Source: Bacillota bacterium
GTDB lineage: Bacteria > Bacillota > Desulfitobacteriia > Desulfitobacteriales > JAJXUE01
Direction of reading: 5' to 3'
Length of the DNA stretch: 64,000 nucleotides
Assembly (NCBI GenBank): GCA_021783135.1
Contig: JAJXUE010000002.1
Span: forward strand, 36,625 to 100,624
This document shows positions 1 to 9,612 of this stretch, one piece after another. The notes below the pieces were generated by a model, which did no database searches, was not told the DNA's origin, and saw only the letters and a program-made list of their open reading frames with translations. The translations under genes and the position numbers were made by a program. The number at the start of each line of letters is the position of its first letter. The first letter of the stretch is position 1.

Positions 1-232
1 CGCTGTGATTTTTTGATTAAAGTGCAAGGTAGGAGAGCCAACTGCCGAGCTTACCGGCGAAATGAAACGGAGATTGAGATCTATAGTTGGGAAGGGAAGC
101 TTCGTTCCCGGCGGCGCCAGGCCGCCCGCAACCAGACCAGGCGGTGCTACACCTTGTTGCACGCTTCTCCCCCCTTACACACTTTACTACCATATACTAT
201 CCCTGCGCCTACCAGTAAGTAACAAATATAGA

Positions 233-265
233 AAAATTACCACCTCCCAAGGAGACGGTAATTTT
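233..265 (-). terminator. Rho-independent terminator downstream of the 307-903 gene
   Basis: Inverted repeat aaaattacc...ggtaatttt with inner ctcc/ggag stem; T-run follows on the minus strand. Confidence 0.65.
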
Positions 266-306
266 ATCGAACTTTTTTATCGAACTTTATTTAGGTGGCA
301 AAGTAC

Positions 307-903
307 CTATTTCACTTTGCTATCCACAAAGAAAAGCATCGAGCGCTCATTCCCCAAGTTCACACCACCCTGAGGATTAGCTAGTATTCGCACCTGGAGC
401 TGATGTAAACCGGCGTTAGCATTATTGCCATTGGCATCGCCCAATACGGAAAACCTACCGAAATTTAAGTTCACTACACTGCCTGGCGTTATCTCTCGGA
501 GCATGCCTGTTCTTTTTACCGGATTTTGGCCTTCCAAATATAGCGTTACCTCAACCGGAATATTTTGCACAGTTTTATCACTGTTATTTTGCAAGCTTAC
601 CGTGGCCGTGAAATCTTTGCCTTGGAACAACTGCTGGGCCAAAAAGGGAATCCCCTCATAAGTAAGATCGCGCGTAACTGTTTTAGGGCTTAAAGCGATG
701 GAATTAATACTTATTTCCGGAATATCATTCTGAGAAAACGCCGCCTTATTCACTGTGTGCATTGATACTTGCCAGGTCGCCCAACTGGCTAGCGCCAACA
801 CCAGCACCAGACCGACAATACCAAGTTTTCTGCGGTCAACTACATATACCCGCCGCATACTACTACCTCTCCTCTCCACGCCCCCCGCTACTATATAGCA
901 CAA
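307..903 (-). CDS. Membrane-anchored protein of unknown function with a C-terminal beta-sandwich/CARDB-like region
   Basis: ORF with N-terminal TM anchor (LGIVGLVLVLALASWATWQV) and a secreted domain (ATVSLQNNSDKTVQNIPVEVTLYLEG). Confidence 0.6.
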   Translation of the reverse strand: MCYIVAGGVERRGSSMRRVYVVDRRKLGIVGLVLVLALASWATWQVSMHTVNKAAFSQNDIPEISINSIALSPKTVTRDLTYEGIPFLAQQLFQGKDFTATVSLQNNSDKTVQNIPVEVTLYLEGQNPVKRTGMLREITPGSVVNLNFGRFSVLGDANGNNANAGLHQLQVRILANPQGGVNLGNERSMLFFVDSKVK

Positions 904-1009
904 GCTCCATGCTTAGATTTATGCGGGTCTTGTCCTGTATATGCCTACGAAAAGAGAGTAGCTGTAGTAAATAGCTGTATAATAGCTGAACAAATCTAAA
1001 AGGCTTCAA

Positions 1010-1732
1010 TTAAAATTCATTGGCAAAAAATTGCTGAATCTTCTCGCGCATGTCGTCCGTATTTTGCACGAGCTGACCGTTAAATGTGTCTATCGGGGTA
1101 TCTTGCGGCATCGCAATGCTAAGCTTATCGCCGCTCGTGTTAAAATATGTAATATTAAATGAATTAATCAATGCTTTATTATGCTCCGTTTGTAGGCTTT
1201 GATCCGTAGTCATGGCAGCTTGCATTTTTTCCATTATGCAGCTCCACAAAAAGCCAACATTGCTGTCACCTTGGATAAAATCTGCGCCCTGGGTGAAATT
1301 TATCAGTGAATTATTTTTAAGGAATATCAGCAAGGTCAGGTTATTATTACTGTCCACGGTCAAAGCGCCGTCGTGTTTAATATCCTGCGTCGCATACAAG
1401 CTTCCCTGTTGTTCCGCGTAATCAATCCCAGCTCTTACCACAGGGACAAATTTGGTCAAGACGTCATCGTTGCCGGTACTCTGTCCATTTAAACCTACAA
1501 GTCTCTCGTTATCTGCAGGAGTAGTATTGCCTACTTTAACTGAAGGGCTGACCTCATTCTGATCGCCCTCGGTATTGGCTTGTACCGCTGACCCCGGGCT
1601 CGCGTAATCCGCTCTCCGGTTGAGGTCGGTAAAGATGGCCGTAGAACCGCCTACTACCAAGAGTACAATCAGCAAAAAGGACAAGTGTTTGGACTTTTTC
1701 TTACCTTTTTCTTTACTCACAATTTCCAGCAC
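1010..1732 (-). CDS. Membrane-anchored protein of unknown function
   Basis: ORF with N-terminal TM segment (HLSFLLIVLLVVGGSTAIF); in series with the secreted cytochrome genes. Confidence 0.55.
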   Translation of the reverse strand: MLEIVSKEKGKKKSKHLSFLLIVLLVVGGSTAIFTDLNRRADYASPGSAVQANTEGDQNEVSPSVKVGNTTPADNERLVGLNGQSTGNDDVLTKFVPVVRAGIDYAEQQGSLYATQDIKHDGALTVDSNNNLTLLIFLKNNSLINFTQGADFIQGDSNVGFLWSCIMEKMQAAMTTDQSLQTEHNKALINSFNITYFNTSGDKLSIAMPQDTPIDTFNGQLVQNTDDMREKIQQFFANEF

Positions 1733-1767
1733 CCTCTGTTTCTCTCTTGATGTCGCTCGGCATCAGG

Positions 1768-3303
1768 CTAAGGCGTATAAGACTCAGTTACATGGTTATA
1801 ACTGTGACAGCTCAAGGTACAGGCCCAAGTACTGCTTGTTACCGAAAAGTAAATTGGTCCGGTGGTAGTTGACGTGGTACTTGCCGGTCTCGCCTGCCCT
1901 GACGGAAAGCCCACCATATTTGCTAAGTCCGGATTTTCGGCTGCCACCACCCCATGGGGTCTGTGACAATCGTAACATACGGCATTCCCGTAGCCATCTT
2001 GTTGGGCCTGAACTAGATGTAAGTAGTGCAGATCATGAATGGTAGAGCTTGTTGATGTCGTATAAAAGTCGGTGCTGTCGTTGTTTAAACCATTGCCGGC
2101 GGCAAGTTGAGTGGTTTGTTGCGTAGTGTAAGTGCTAAATTGAGTATGGCAAGCGGTACAAACTGTGAAATTGGCCGGGTTGTAAGCCACGGAACCGGTA
2201 GTTGTAGCATACTCTAAATCCTGCCCCGTACCGTTAGCTAAGAATAAATTAGGATTACTTGCCGCATTGCTATGCGGATCATGGCAATTTTGACAACTGA
2301 TAGGTGGAGTGGCAAAGGAACTCTGTCCATGTCCTGTTTGCGTATAAGGACTATTGGTCCCGCCGCCAAAGTAATCCGTGTCTGCTGCCTGTGAGCCATT
2401 ATGACAGACATCACACATGTCCGGTACACTCGTTTGCTGCAGCAAATTTTGCCCCTTAGCGCTATGGGCATTGTGACAAGTAGAGCACTGACCGGTAGCT
2501 ACAATATAATTGCCATGGGGATTGGAAGTTGCATATACACTCGTAGTGAACGACCATGTATACGCCTTTTCTAACTCAACGTTTAATGAACTTGTCACAC
2601 CTGTAGTAACAGTTACAGTGTATTTCGTATTGGGGGCATAGGTATAAGGGGATGTGCCCATAAGCACCGTCGCAGTATTTGTCGCAGTGTCATAACTTAC
2701 ACTGCTCGGACTGGTGTTATTCACCGTTATCCCATTTTGCAGGGTGGCTTGATTCATAGCCTGATTAAATCTTACCGTAATCGTATTCCCGCTACTGGTT
2801 TCAGCCGTACCTACGGTCTGTTCACCATTGGGCGGGCTAACAGAAATTACCGAAGGAGGGGTAGACACCGTCACAGTGGCAGTTGTGGATATCCCCACTT
2901 GAAGGTCATTGGTGTAGCCGATCAAAAAGTATTTATAGGCCGTACCATAAACCATACCATTACTGTCAACATACGCTAGTGGTTGGCCTGAAGATACAGT
3001 AGGAGCGGTGGTCAAAAATACATAATCATCATTACCGGGGCTTCTGTAAACCTCATAGGCAGTTATCCCCGTAGTATCCGGCCAACTCAAATCAACCTGC
3101 TTGTGCACATAATCCAAACTTGCGTTTAGGGAAGAATCTGCTAAGAAAGACAACTGGGGCTGACCTGTTAAGACCAAAGCATCGGCCTTGGCAGGATGAT
3201 AACTAATCACGCAACCGGCAATAATCAGCAATGCTAAAGCCAAAGCAAATTTGACCCAAGCGAAAATCCCTTTTCGTTTTACCGTCGCTATTAGTCGTTG
3301 CAT
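1768..3303 (-). CDS. Secreted multiheme c-type cytochrome with N-terminal fibronectin-III/Big_5-like domains
   Basis: Signal anchor; five CXXCH motifs (CSTCH, CDVCH, CQNCH, CTACH, CYDCH) and one CX3CH (CTLSCH); SD AGAGGTGA before ATG at 3303 (ORF track start is 3321). Confidence 0.85.
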   Translation of the reverse strand: MQRLIATVKRKGIFAWVKFALALALLIIAGCVISYHPAKADALVLTGQPQLSFLADSSLNASLDYVHKQVDLSWPDTTGITAYEVYRSPGNDDYVFLTTAPTVSSGQPLAYVDSNGMVYGTAYKYFLIGYTNDLQVGISTTATVTVSTPPSVISVSPPNGEQTVGTAETSSGNTITVRFNQAMNQATLQNGITVNNTSPSSVSYDTATNTATVLMGTSPYTYAPNTKYTVTVTTGVTSSLNVELEKAYTWSFTTSVYATSNPHGNYIVATGQCSTCHNAHSAKGQNLLQQTSVPDMCDVCHNGSQAADTDYFGGGTNSPYTQTGHGQSSFATPPISCQNCHDPHSNAASNPNLFLANGTGQDLEYATTTGSVAYNPANFTVCTACHTQFSTYTTQQTTQLAAGNGLNNDSTDFYTTSTSSTIHDLHYLHLVQAQQDGYGNAVCYDCHRPHGVVAAENPDLANMVGFPSGQARPASTTSTTTGPIYFSVTSSTWACTLSCHSYNHVTESYTP

Positions 3304-3330
3304 AAAATCACCTCTAACCACGCTAAGCTT

Positions 3331-4263
3331 TTATCCGCCATAGCCTAAAACTTGCACCCTATTATTGGCCCAATCGGCAATATAGATTCGGCCCTGTGCA
3401 CCTACAGTAATGCCGCAGGGAAACTGCAGTTGCGCCGCACCCTTGCCCGGTGCGCCGATAGTAAATAAGTTTTTACCCTGAACCGTCATAAACCGCACTT
3501 GTGAGGCACCGCTGTCGACCACGAGTAAGCGATCAAGGTTGTCTACGGCAATTCCGCGTAGAATATTGAAAGACCGATTGCTCTGGGCAGTGCCAGTAAT
3601 AGTGGTGGCCGCACCACTTGCTAAATCTATAAGCCGGACGAGGTTGTTCCCGGCATCTGCCACCGCCAATTTACCATTGATCATCGCCATACCTTGCGGA
3701 AAACTGAAGCCGGGGTTATAACTATGGAGTATTTGGCCTTGGAAATTTGCCGCCACCACCCTGTTCCCGGCTAAATCAGCAATAAACAGCTCATTTTTTG
3801 TGGCCAACAACATACCTGGTTTAATACCTAGCGAAGCTGGCAGAAAAATCTTAAGAAATTTGCCCTGCAGGCTATACTGCACAATCCGATGATTTAGCAT
3901 GTCGCTGACAAGAATTGTTCCATTCGGCAAAATCGCCAAGCCATACGGAGTTTTAAGTTCAAGTCCCGAGTTTTCCTGCTCCCCAAACGAGAACAGAAAT
4001 TTGCCCTTGGTGTTAAAAACCTGAACTTGATTATTGCCAGAGTCACTCACGTAGATACTGCCATTGTCGGCGATTGCTGTATCCATCGGGTGATTGAGCT
4101 GCACTAGGCCTCCATTAATTGTAAACAGGAGTTTAGGTACATCGGTTAGTTTGTGCGGCAAATGGGCATTACGCATGTTGACTATCAGCCAAACCAGACC
4201 GATTATCAGTACAATGGCTGCACTAGTCGCCACATAAGTGAGATTTCTTTTTTGCACTATCAT
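3331..4263 (-). CDS. NHL-repeat beta-propeller protein, membrane anchored
   Basis: Repeated NHL units (IYVSDSGNNQVQVFN, ILVSDMLNHRIVQYS, IYIADWANNRVQVLG); N-terminal TM. Confidence 0.85.
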   Translation of the reverse strand: MIVQKRNLTYVATSAAIVLIIGLVWLIVNMRNAHLPHKLTDVPKLLFTINGGLVQLNHPMDTAIADNGSIYVSDSGNNQVQVFNTKGKFLFSFGEQENSGLELKTPYGLAILPNGTILVSDMLNHRIVQYSLQGKFLKIFLPASLGIKPGMLLATKNELFIADLAGNRVVAANFQGQILHSYNPGFSFPQGMAMINGKLAVADAGNNLVRLIDLASGAATTITGTAQSNRSFNILRGIAVDNLDRLLVVDSGASQVRFMTVQGKNLFTIGAPGKGAAQLQFPCGITVGAQGRIYIADWANNRVQVLGYGG

Positions 4264-4306
4264 TAATCCTCAATATGTGAAATAATTCGTTAGCTTAAGG
4301 AGATGT

Positions 4307-5614
4307 TCATGGGGATAAAGTAAAGCTGTTAGCTCCTGCTGCCAGCGCATTGCCATTAAGGTCTTTAAGATTAGTGGCTGTGATTGTCAACGGCAGAGTA
4401 GCCGTACCGTTTATTTGCAGCAAAACCTGTTTACCCATCAAACCATTCGGTTCAAGCGAAGCGCTGACGACGGACAAGCCCGACTGCCCGCTCAACGCAT
4501 AATTACTTACCTTCTGCGCCTGCACGCTGTTCATGTAGGTGCTAAACGTCAAGATGGCATAAGTTACATTCTGCTGCGAATTTACCACTAAGTAGGAATC
4601 AGGACTTGACTCTGGCACCGGTGCTACAGTGCTGGGTGACAGGTTATGGCAGTTTTCACATACGCCGCGTTCATCCATCCTCAATAAAGTTGCCGGCCTA
4701 ACAGGAGCCGGAGGATCATATGTCGACGTTGCCACCATTACCGTCGTTCCATGGGCATAATGACACGTCAGACACGTAACGTTGCCAGAGGCCGTAGGCA
4801 ATGCAAAGTTTGTACCATTATAGCCTGTCGCTCCGCTCGCTGCCAAGTTATACCCGTTTTCGGCTACTGGATGCCGATATAAGCCTGTCGTATAAACACC
4901 GGTCGGACCGGTAGTTGTTTGCAGGTAATCCGTATGACAAGCGCCGCAAAAGTTGCTGATAGCACTGTTGTATGTCACGCTCTCACCAGTGGTCGTGTCC
5001 GTAACGTTAATTGTAACACTTGTACTGGTCGGGGTATAAAGCGTACTACTGGTAGTACTGATGGTTTCCCAAGTAGTCCCGTCAGGGCTAAGCACCGGAA
5101 CAACAGGAACCAACAAGCGGCTGTTACCTGTATCGCCATGCGGGTCATGGCAATTGACACAGGTCAGTTCAATTGCTCCATTCGCAGCTTGGCTCCCGCC
5201 GGGAATATTAACCCCTGAACCGTCCGGAGAGTCTACTATGTGTGAGGATGTCACTGGGGCCGTAGCAGCAACCCCTGGCGGGCCGCCAATTGTAGCCATG
5301 TTCTGAAAGCCCCCGGCAGGAGTGGGATATCGATCACCATTGCTCTCTAAAATTTGGCCGTCAACCTCGTCATATTTTGACCCTGTGCCGTCATGACAAA
5401 ATATGCACGTCCGATAAATATAATTTTGATTACCACTGGTCGTAAAGGCAAGCAAATTTGGCGCGTTAGCAGTGTGCGTGCGGTGGCATTGCGCGCAAGC
5501 AGCGGTGTTAGCAGTATAATTGCCGTGGGGACCGACATTATCTGCCAAGGCCGTTGCACCGGAGCACAACAGCAGTATTATTGCTAATCCTAGAATTTTG
5601 CCTAGTTTCCCCAT
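4307..5614 (-). CDS. Secreted hexaheme c-type cytochrome with C-terminal Big_5/Ig-like domain (OmcS-like heme order)
   Basis: Signal peptide MGKLGKILGLAIILLLCSGATALA; six CXXCH (CAQCH, CIFCH, CVNCH, CGACH, CLTCH, CENCH); SD AAAGGAGC before ATG at 5614. Confidence 0.88.
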   Translation of the reverse strand: MGKLGKILGLAIILLLCSGATALADNVGPHGNYTANTAACAQCHRTHTANAPNLLAFTTSGNQNYIYRTCIFCHDGTGSKYDEVDGQILESNGDRYPTPAGGFQNMATIGGPPGVAATAPVTSSHIVDSPDGSGVNIPGGSQAANGAIELTCVNCHDPHGDTGNSRLLVPVVPVLSPDGTTWETISTTSSTLYTPTSTSVTINVTDTTTGESVTYNSAISNFCGACHTDYLQTTTGPTGVYTTGLYRHPVAENGYNLAASGATGYNGTNFALPTASGNVTCLTCHYAHGTTVMVATSTYDPPAPVRPATLLRMDERGVCENCHNLSPSTVAPVPESSPDSYLVVNSQQNVTYAILTFSTYMNSVQAQKVSNYALSGQSGLSVVSASLEPNGLMGKQVLLQINGTATLPLTITATNLKDLNGNALAAGANSFTLSP

Positions 5615-5674
5615 TATAGAAGCTCCTTTTCGCTGCAATTAGACCTACTTTAAAACGCTGCTAAATTAGCAGGT

Positions 5675-6625
5675 TTAGCGGGCAAGCACAGATATCCGGC
5701 TATTCCCCGTTTCTGTTACATAAATACGGTTATTGGGATCAATAAAAATGCCGTTAGGCAACGAGAACTGACCATAAGCATCCCCGGTGACACCAAATTT
5801 CATCAGTGCTTCCCCGTTCGGCGCATAGACCTGAATCCTGTCAGCCAAACCGGAAACCACCCACAAATCACCGTTTTGATCAAAAGCTAATCCCCTCGGT
5901 GTCAGGATGTCCCCTTGACCGGAACTTTTTACGCCGATATACCTGATTACAACAGCTTTGGAGTTGTATACTACGATCCTGTTATTACCTGAATCAGACA
6001 CAAAAACCTTACCGAAGCTATCCACGGCAACACAATTAGGGAAGGTCAGTTGGCCTTGTTGCTCCCCATTGGCGCCAAACGATTGCAGCAAGCTCCCTTT
6101 CGAGTTGAATTCATACACCATATTGCGCTGAACATCTGCTACATACAAATTATTATTGGCAAAAGTAATGCCTGCCGGAGCAGCAAGTACGCCTACTTGT
6201 GTCGGAAACAACCCCACATAATGATCAAGTGCATCAAAAACATAAATCTTACCTGTTACCGTATCCGAGACAAATACGTATGAACCCTCAGTAGCCAAAC
6301 CATACGGTCGACCGAAACTGGCTTTGCCCGGTTTAAGATAGTGTTCGAATTTACCATTGTAATCAAACACTACCACCTTGCCCGTACCGGCATCTGCCAC
6401 ATATATTTGATCGTTGGCCACAATGACAGACATCGGACGATCCAAACTGTACCCGGGGTCATTATTAATAGCATACAAAAAATTAGGCGGCACAGTATAA
6501 TTCGCGGGGTCATCAGAGGTTGCGAAGGCCAATGGGCTTTGTTTAACAAAATAAAAATAGCCAAAAAATACAATGCCTACTATTACAATAGATGCCATCA
6601 TGCCTAAGAGCCTTCTTGCTTTCAT
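5675..6625 (-). CDS. NHL-repeat beta-propeller protein, membrane anchored
   Basis: NHL units (IYVADAGTGKVVVFD, VFVSDSGNNRIVVYN, IYVTETGNSRISVLA); N-terminal TM; SD GGAGG before ATG. Confidence 0.85.
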   Translation of the reverse strand: MKARRLLGMMASIVIVGIVFFGYFYFVKQSPLAFATSDDPANYTVPPNFLYAINNDPGYSLDRPMSVIVANDQIYVADAGTGKVVVFDYNGKFEHYLKPGKASFGRPYGLATEGSYVFVSDTVTGKIYVFDALDHYVGLFPTQVGVLAAPAGITFANNNLYVADVQRNMVYEFNSKGSLLQSFGANGEQQGQLTFPNCVAVDSFGKVFVSDSGNNRIVVYNSKAVVIRYIGVKSSGQGDILTPRGLAFDQNGDLWVVSGLADRIQVYAPNGEALMKFGVTGDAYGQFSLPNGIFIDPNNRIYVTETGNSRISVLAR

Positions 6626-6655
6626 GGTGTCCTCCTTGCCGCAAAACAGTAGAAG

Positions 6656-7300
6656 TTAATTCAATGTCGCCAGGGCTTGCTTGACTCTCCGGTCGGCGGG
6701 GTTAAAACTAAGGGCCGAATTATACGCTGCTTTGGCTTTAGCCTTGTTGCCCATAGCCTGATAGGCTTGTCCCAATTGATAGAGTATGTCAACCTGTCCC
6801 GGTTCAAAGGTGTTGAGCAGTTCAAACTCCTGCACCGCTAACTTGTCTTCGCCCAATTGCCGATATAAAGCACCCAAAGTGGCTCTGACAGACCAGTATT
6901 TGGGGTCCACCCGTTGCAGTGATTCCAAGTCAGTTTTAGCATCCTGTAAATCACCCGTTTGAATTTTAACCAGATCAATATTATACCTGGCAACCTCATT
7001 ACCCGGGTCCAACTGCAATACCATTTGGTACTGAGCAAGTGCCTGGACATAATCATTGTCTTTCACATACTGCCAACCAAGATTTAAATGCGCGTCTACA
7101 CTGCCCGGACTGTCCTTAACTTGCGTCACAGCTACTCTTAAATCATGCGCAGCCTTGCTTTCATGGTCATATACGTTCCAAAAGAAAAGATATCCGACGG
7201 ATAAGCCAATTCCGATTACCAAAGCGAGAGTCGCAAGCAACAAACCCACGGCGACAGACGGCTTGACTGTCTTTGTAGCCGCTCCCGAAAATTTCAGCAT
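6656..7300 (-). CDS. Membrane-anchored TPR protein
   Basis: TPR signatures (VDAHLNLGWQYVKDNDYVQALAQYQMVLQLDPGN); SD GGAGGGAGCC immediately before ATG at 7300 (ORF extends to 7381). Confidence 0.82.
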   Translation of the reverse strand: MLKFSGAATKTVKPSVAVGLLLATLALVIGIGLSVGYLFFWNVYDHESKAAHDLRVAVTQVKDSPGSVDAHLNLGWQYVKDNDYVQALAQYQMVLQLDPGNEVARYNIDLVKIQTGDLQDAKTDLESLQRVDPKYWSVRATLGALYRQLGEDKLAVQEFELLNTFEPGQVDILYQLGQAYQAMGNKAKAKAAYNSALSFNPADRRVKQALATLN

Positions 7301-7538
7301 GGCTCCCTCCACTAACTTTTTAACGTCAGTCGGTAACTCCGAGCTATCATTGTGAACTGGTTCACTTTTGCAAGCAACCACAAAGAGCCATAAAACTTTA
7401 AATTAATTTTACTTACCTACATTTTATCATATTTTTGGTGGACGCATAAATTTTTTTTATGTAATATATTGTAATATGAATGGCAAAAATGACATATTTA
7501 GTAAAGGTGTCATGATTTTCAAGTGAATTAAATTACCC

Positions 7539-8525
7539 CTAGTTTTCACCATCACTTAGCAACTTTCTTCCCAAGTTATAAAGTTTGCGTCCGATTAGGG
7601 TCGATTTTAATAAAGATTTTAGCTTCATAATGGAAATGCCAATAACAAGATTCTTAGCATAGTTTACCAAAGAGATTGTTTTAATGCTTAGTTTTGCCTC
7701 ATTAGCATAGTTGTTTGCCAAACCTCGGGCGCTTTTTGCTGCCTCCGGAACGTCCATAATTTTAAGCTTCAAGGCCAAAGTTAAATAGCACTCGAACTTA
7801 GATTTACTCGAATGTCCGAAAATCTCTTCACACGAGAATTCCTGTAGCGCGCGTAAGTACAAGTCGTTTCTTTCCCGGTAGGTATTGGCAGTCATCGTTC
7901 CCTGTTGCGAATGCAGCCTGATCTTCGCCATGGGCTTGTCCATATACTGAAACTCATACCCTCTTACCAATCTAAACCACATGTCATAGTCTTGCGTAGT
8001 TCTTAACCTTTCATCGAACAACCCACTCGCCGCAAAACACTTTTGGGGAATAAGCATCGTGCAACCGCTTAAAGGAAAGCCCGTTAATAGATCCAACAAG
8101 ATATTGCCGGAATGAGTCACGCGGCACATTCCCAAATATTGCGAGTGAGCGTCAATCCAGGCGTAATCACTATATAAAATAATAGGAGCTTCTGTTTGGG
8201 CAAGCTGTTTAACCTGTTCTTCCAGCTTGTAAGGAAAATACACATCATCGTGGCTTAGCCAAGAAATATAGTCTCCGACCGCCTGTTTAATCCCTAGATT
8301 AAGAGCCGAGGATACCCCGCCGTTTTCCTTCGCAAAGTAACGAATCTTATCCCCGTAGCTTAGCGCAATTGCTTCGGTCCTGCCACCATCGCTTGACCCG
8401 TCATTAACCACAATCACTTCTTTATTCTGGTAGGTCTGGTTCAGAGCACTATCAATTGCTTCGCGCACATAAGCTGATCCATTGAAGACAGGTATGATAA
8501 TGGAGACTTTAGGTTGGTAGCTCAT
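7539..8525 (-). CDS. Glycosyltransferase family 2
   Basis: GT-A signature VSIIIPVFNGSAYVREAIDSALNQTYQNKEVIVVNDGSSDGG; DDVYFP. Confidence 0.9.
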   Translation of the reverse strand: MSYQPKVSIIIPVFNGSAYVREAIDSALNQTYQNKEVIVVNDGSSDGGRTEAIALSYGDKIRYFAKENGGVSSALNLGIKQAVGDYISWLSHDDVYFPYKLEEQVKQLAQTEAPIILYSDYAWIDAHSQYLGMCRVTHSGNILLDLLTGFPLSGCTMLIPQKCFAASGLFDERLRTTQDYDMWFRLVRGYEFQYMDKPMAKIRLHSQQGTMTANTYRERNDLYLRALQEFSCEEIFGHSSKSKFECYLTLALKLKIMDVPEAAKSARGLANNYANEAKLSIKTISLVNYAKNLVIGISIMKLKSLLKSTLIGRKLYNLGRKLLSDGEN

Positions 8526-8526
8526 A

Positions 8527-9612
8527 TTAGCGCAACCAATTTCCTAACACAATGCGAGCAACGGTGTCACTCACGTTATGCGCTAAATATTCCTGTGGCG
8601 GCTGCCAGCGACCATTTTGCAAGAGAGCAACTTTGACGGCATTCAAGATGGCATCCGGCTCGCACCCGGCGATAAAGTTACTGCCGGCCTCCAAGGTTTC
8701 CGGTCGTTCAGTAACATCGCGCAAGGTAACATTGGGTACGCCGTAAATACAGCATTCTTCTTGCACCGTACCACTGTCGCTTAAAACACAGAGGGCATTT
8801 TGCTCTAACTTTACAAAGTCGAACAATCCAACCGGCTCAATTGCTTTAATGCCTTCCCCTTCCATGCTTTTACTTTGTTTATTAAGTTGGGAGCGGGTAC
8901 GGGGGTGAAGACTGCAAATTAAAGGAACTTTATAGGCTTGATACAGCCTGTTAAATGCCGCAATAAACTTGGTCAGCCGCTCTGCCACATCCACGTTTTC
9001 TGCGCGATGCAAGGTTATGAGCAAGTACTTCTTGCTATCCACACCCAACTGATGCAAAATATCACTTTGTTCAATCTGCGGCGCATGGTGTTCAAGCACT
9101 TCAAGGATGGGGTTACCTGTGACGTAAACCCGACGACCCGGAATACCCTCTGCCAAAAGATTAGCCCGGCTGCGCTCTGTATATGGCAGTAAAATATCGC
9201 TGCTGTGGTCGACAATACGCCGGTTAACTTCCTCCGGTACACGGTCATCATAACAGCGGTTGCCGGCTTCCATATGGAATACGGGAATGCCCATCCGCTT
9301 GGCAACTATGGCACAAAGAGCACTGTTGGTATCCCCAAGAATCAGCAGGCGATCAGGTCTTTCTTTAAGCATCACCTTTTCGCACTCTTCCAGGATTCTG
9401 CCCACTTGTCCCATTAAACTATCTGCTTTACTCTCCAACACGTAATCGGGCAACCGTAGTTGCAGTTGTTCAAAGAATATCTCATTTAAAGTGCGGTCAT
9501 AGTTTTGCCCGGTGTGCACTACCACATGTTCGCATAAATTGTCCAGAAGAGGAATAATCCTGCTTAAGCGGATAATTTCCGGACGAGTACCTAAGACTGT
9601 CATAATTTTCAT
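8527..9612 (-). CDS. wecB: UDP-N-acetylglucosamine 2-epimerase (non-hydrolyzing; WecB/CapG/WbvD type)
   Basis: MKIMTVLGTRPEIIRLSRIIP, VHTGQNYD, HMEAGNRCYDDRVPEEVNRRIVDHSSD, LHRAENVD. Confidence 0.9.
   Translation of the reverse strand: MKIMTVLGTRPEIIRLSRIIPLLDNLCEHVVVHTGQNYDRTLNEIFFEQLQLRLPDYVLESKADSLMGQVGRILEECEKVMLKERPDRLLILGDTNSALCAIVAKRMGIPVFHMEAGNRCYDDRVPEEVNRRIVDHSSDILLPYTERSRANLLAEGIPGRRVYVTGNPILEVLEHHAPQIEQSDILHQLGVDSKKYLLITLHRAENVDVAERLTKFIAAFNRLYQAYKVPLICSLHPRTRSQLNKQSKSMEGEGIKAIEPVGLFDFVKLEQNALCVLSDSGTVQEECCIYGVPNVTLRDVTERPETLEAGSNFIAGCEPDAILNAVKVALLQNGRWQPPQEYLAHNVSDTVARIVLGNWLR

Noticed and set aside
1-180. GC-rich structured segment at the window edge (gagccaactgccgagcttaccggcg; ggcggcgccaggccgcccgcaaccagaccaggcggtgctac), possibly part of a riboswitch
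   Set aside because: Fragments recall c-di-GMP-I, c-di-AMP and S-box 3' elements but no complete consensus could be assembled, and the segment is cut by the window edge; an Infernal/Rfam scan with upstream sequence is needed.
62-373. Plus-strand ORFs 13-222 and 62-373
   Set aside because: Low-complexity/antisense translation over a terminator and structured region; no SD and no recognisable domain.
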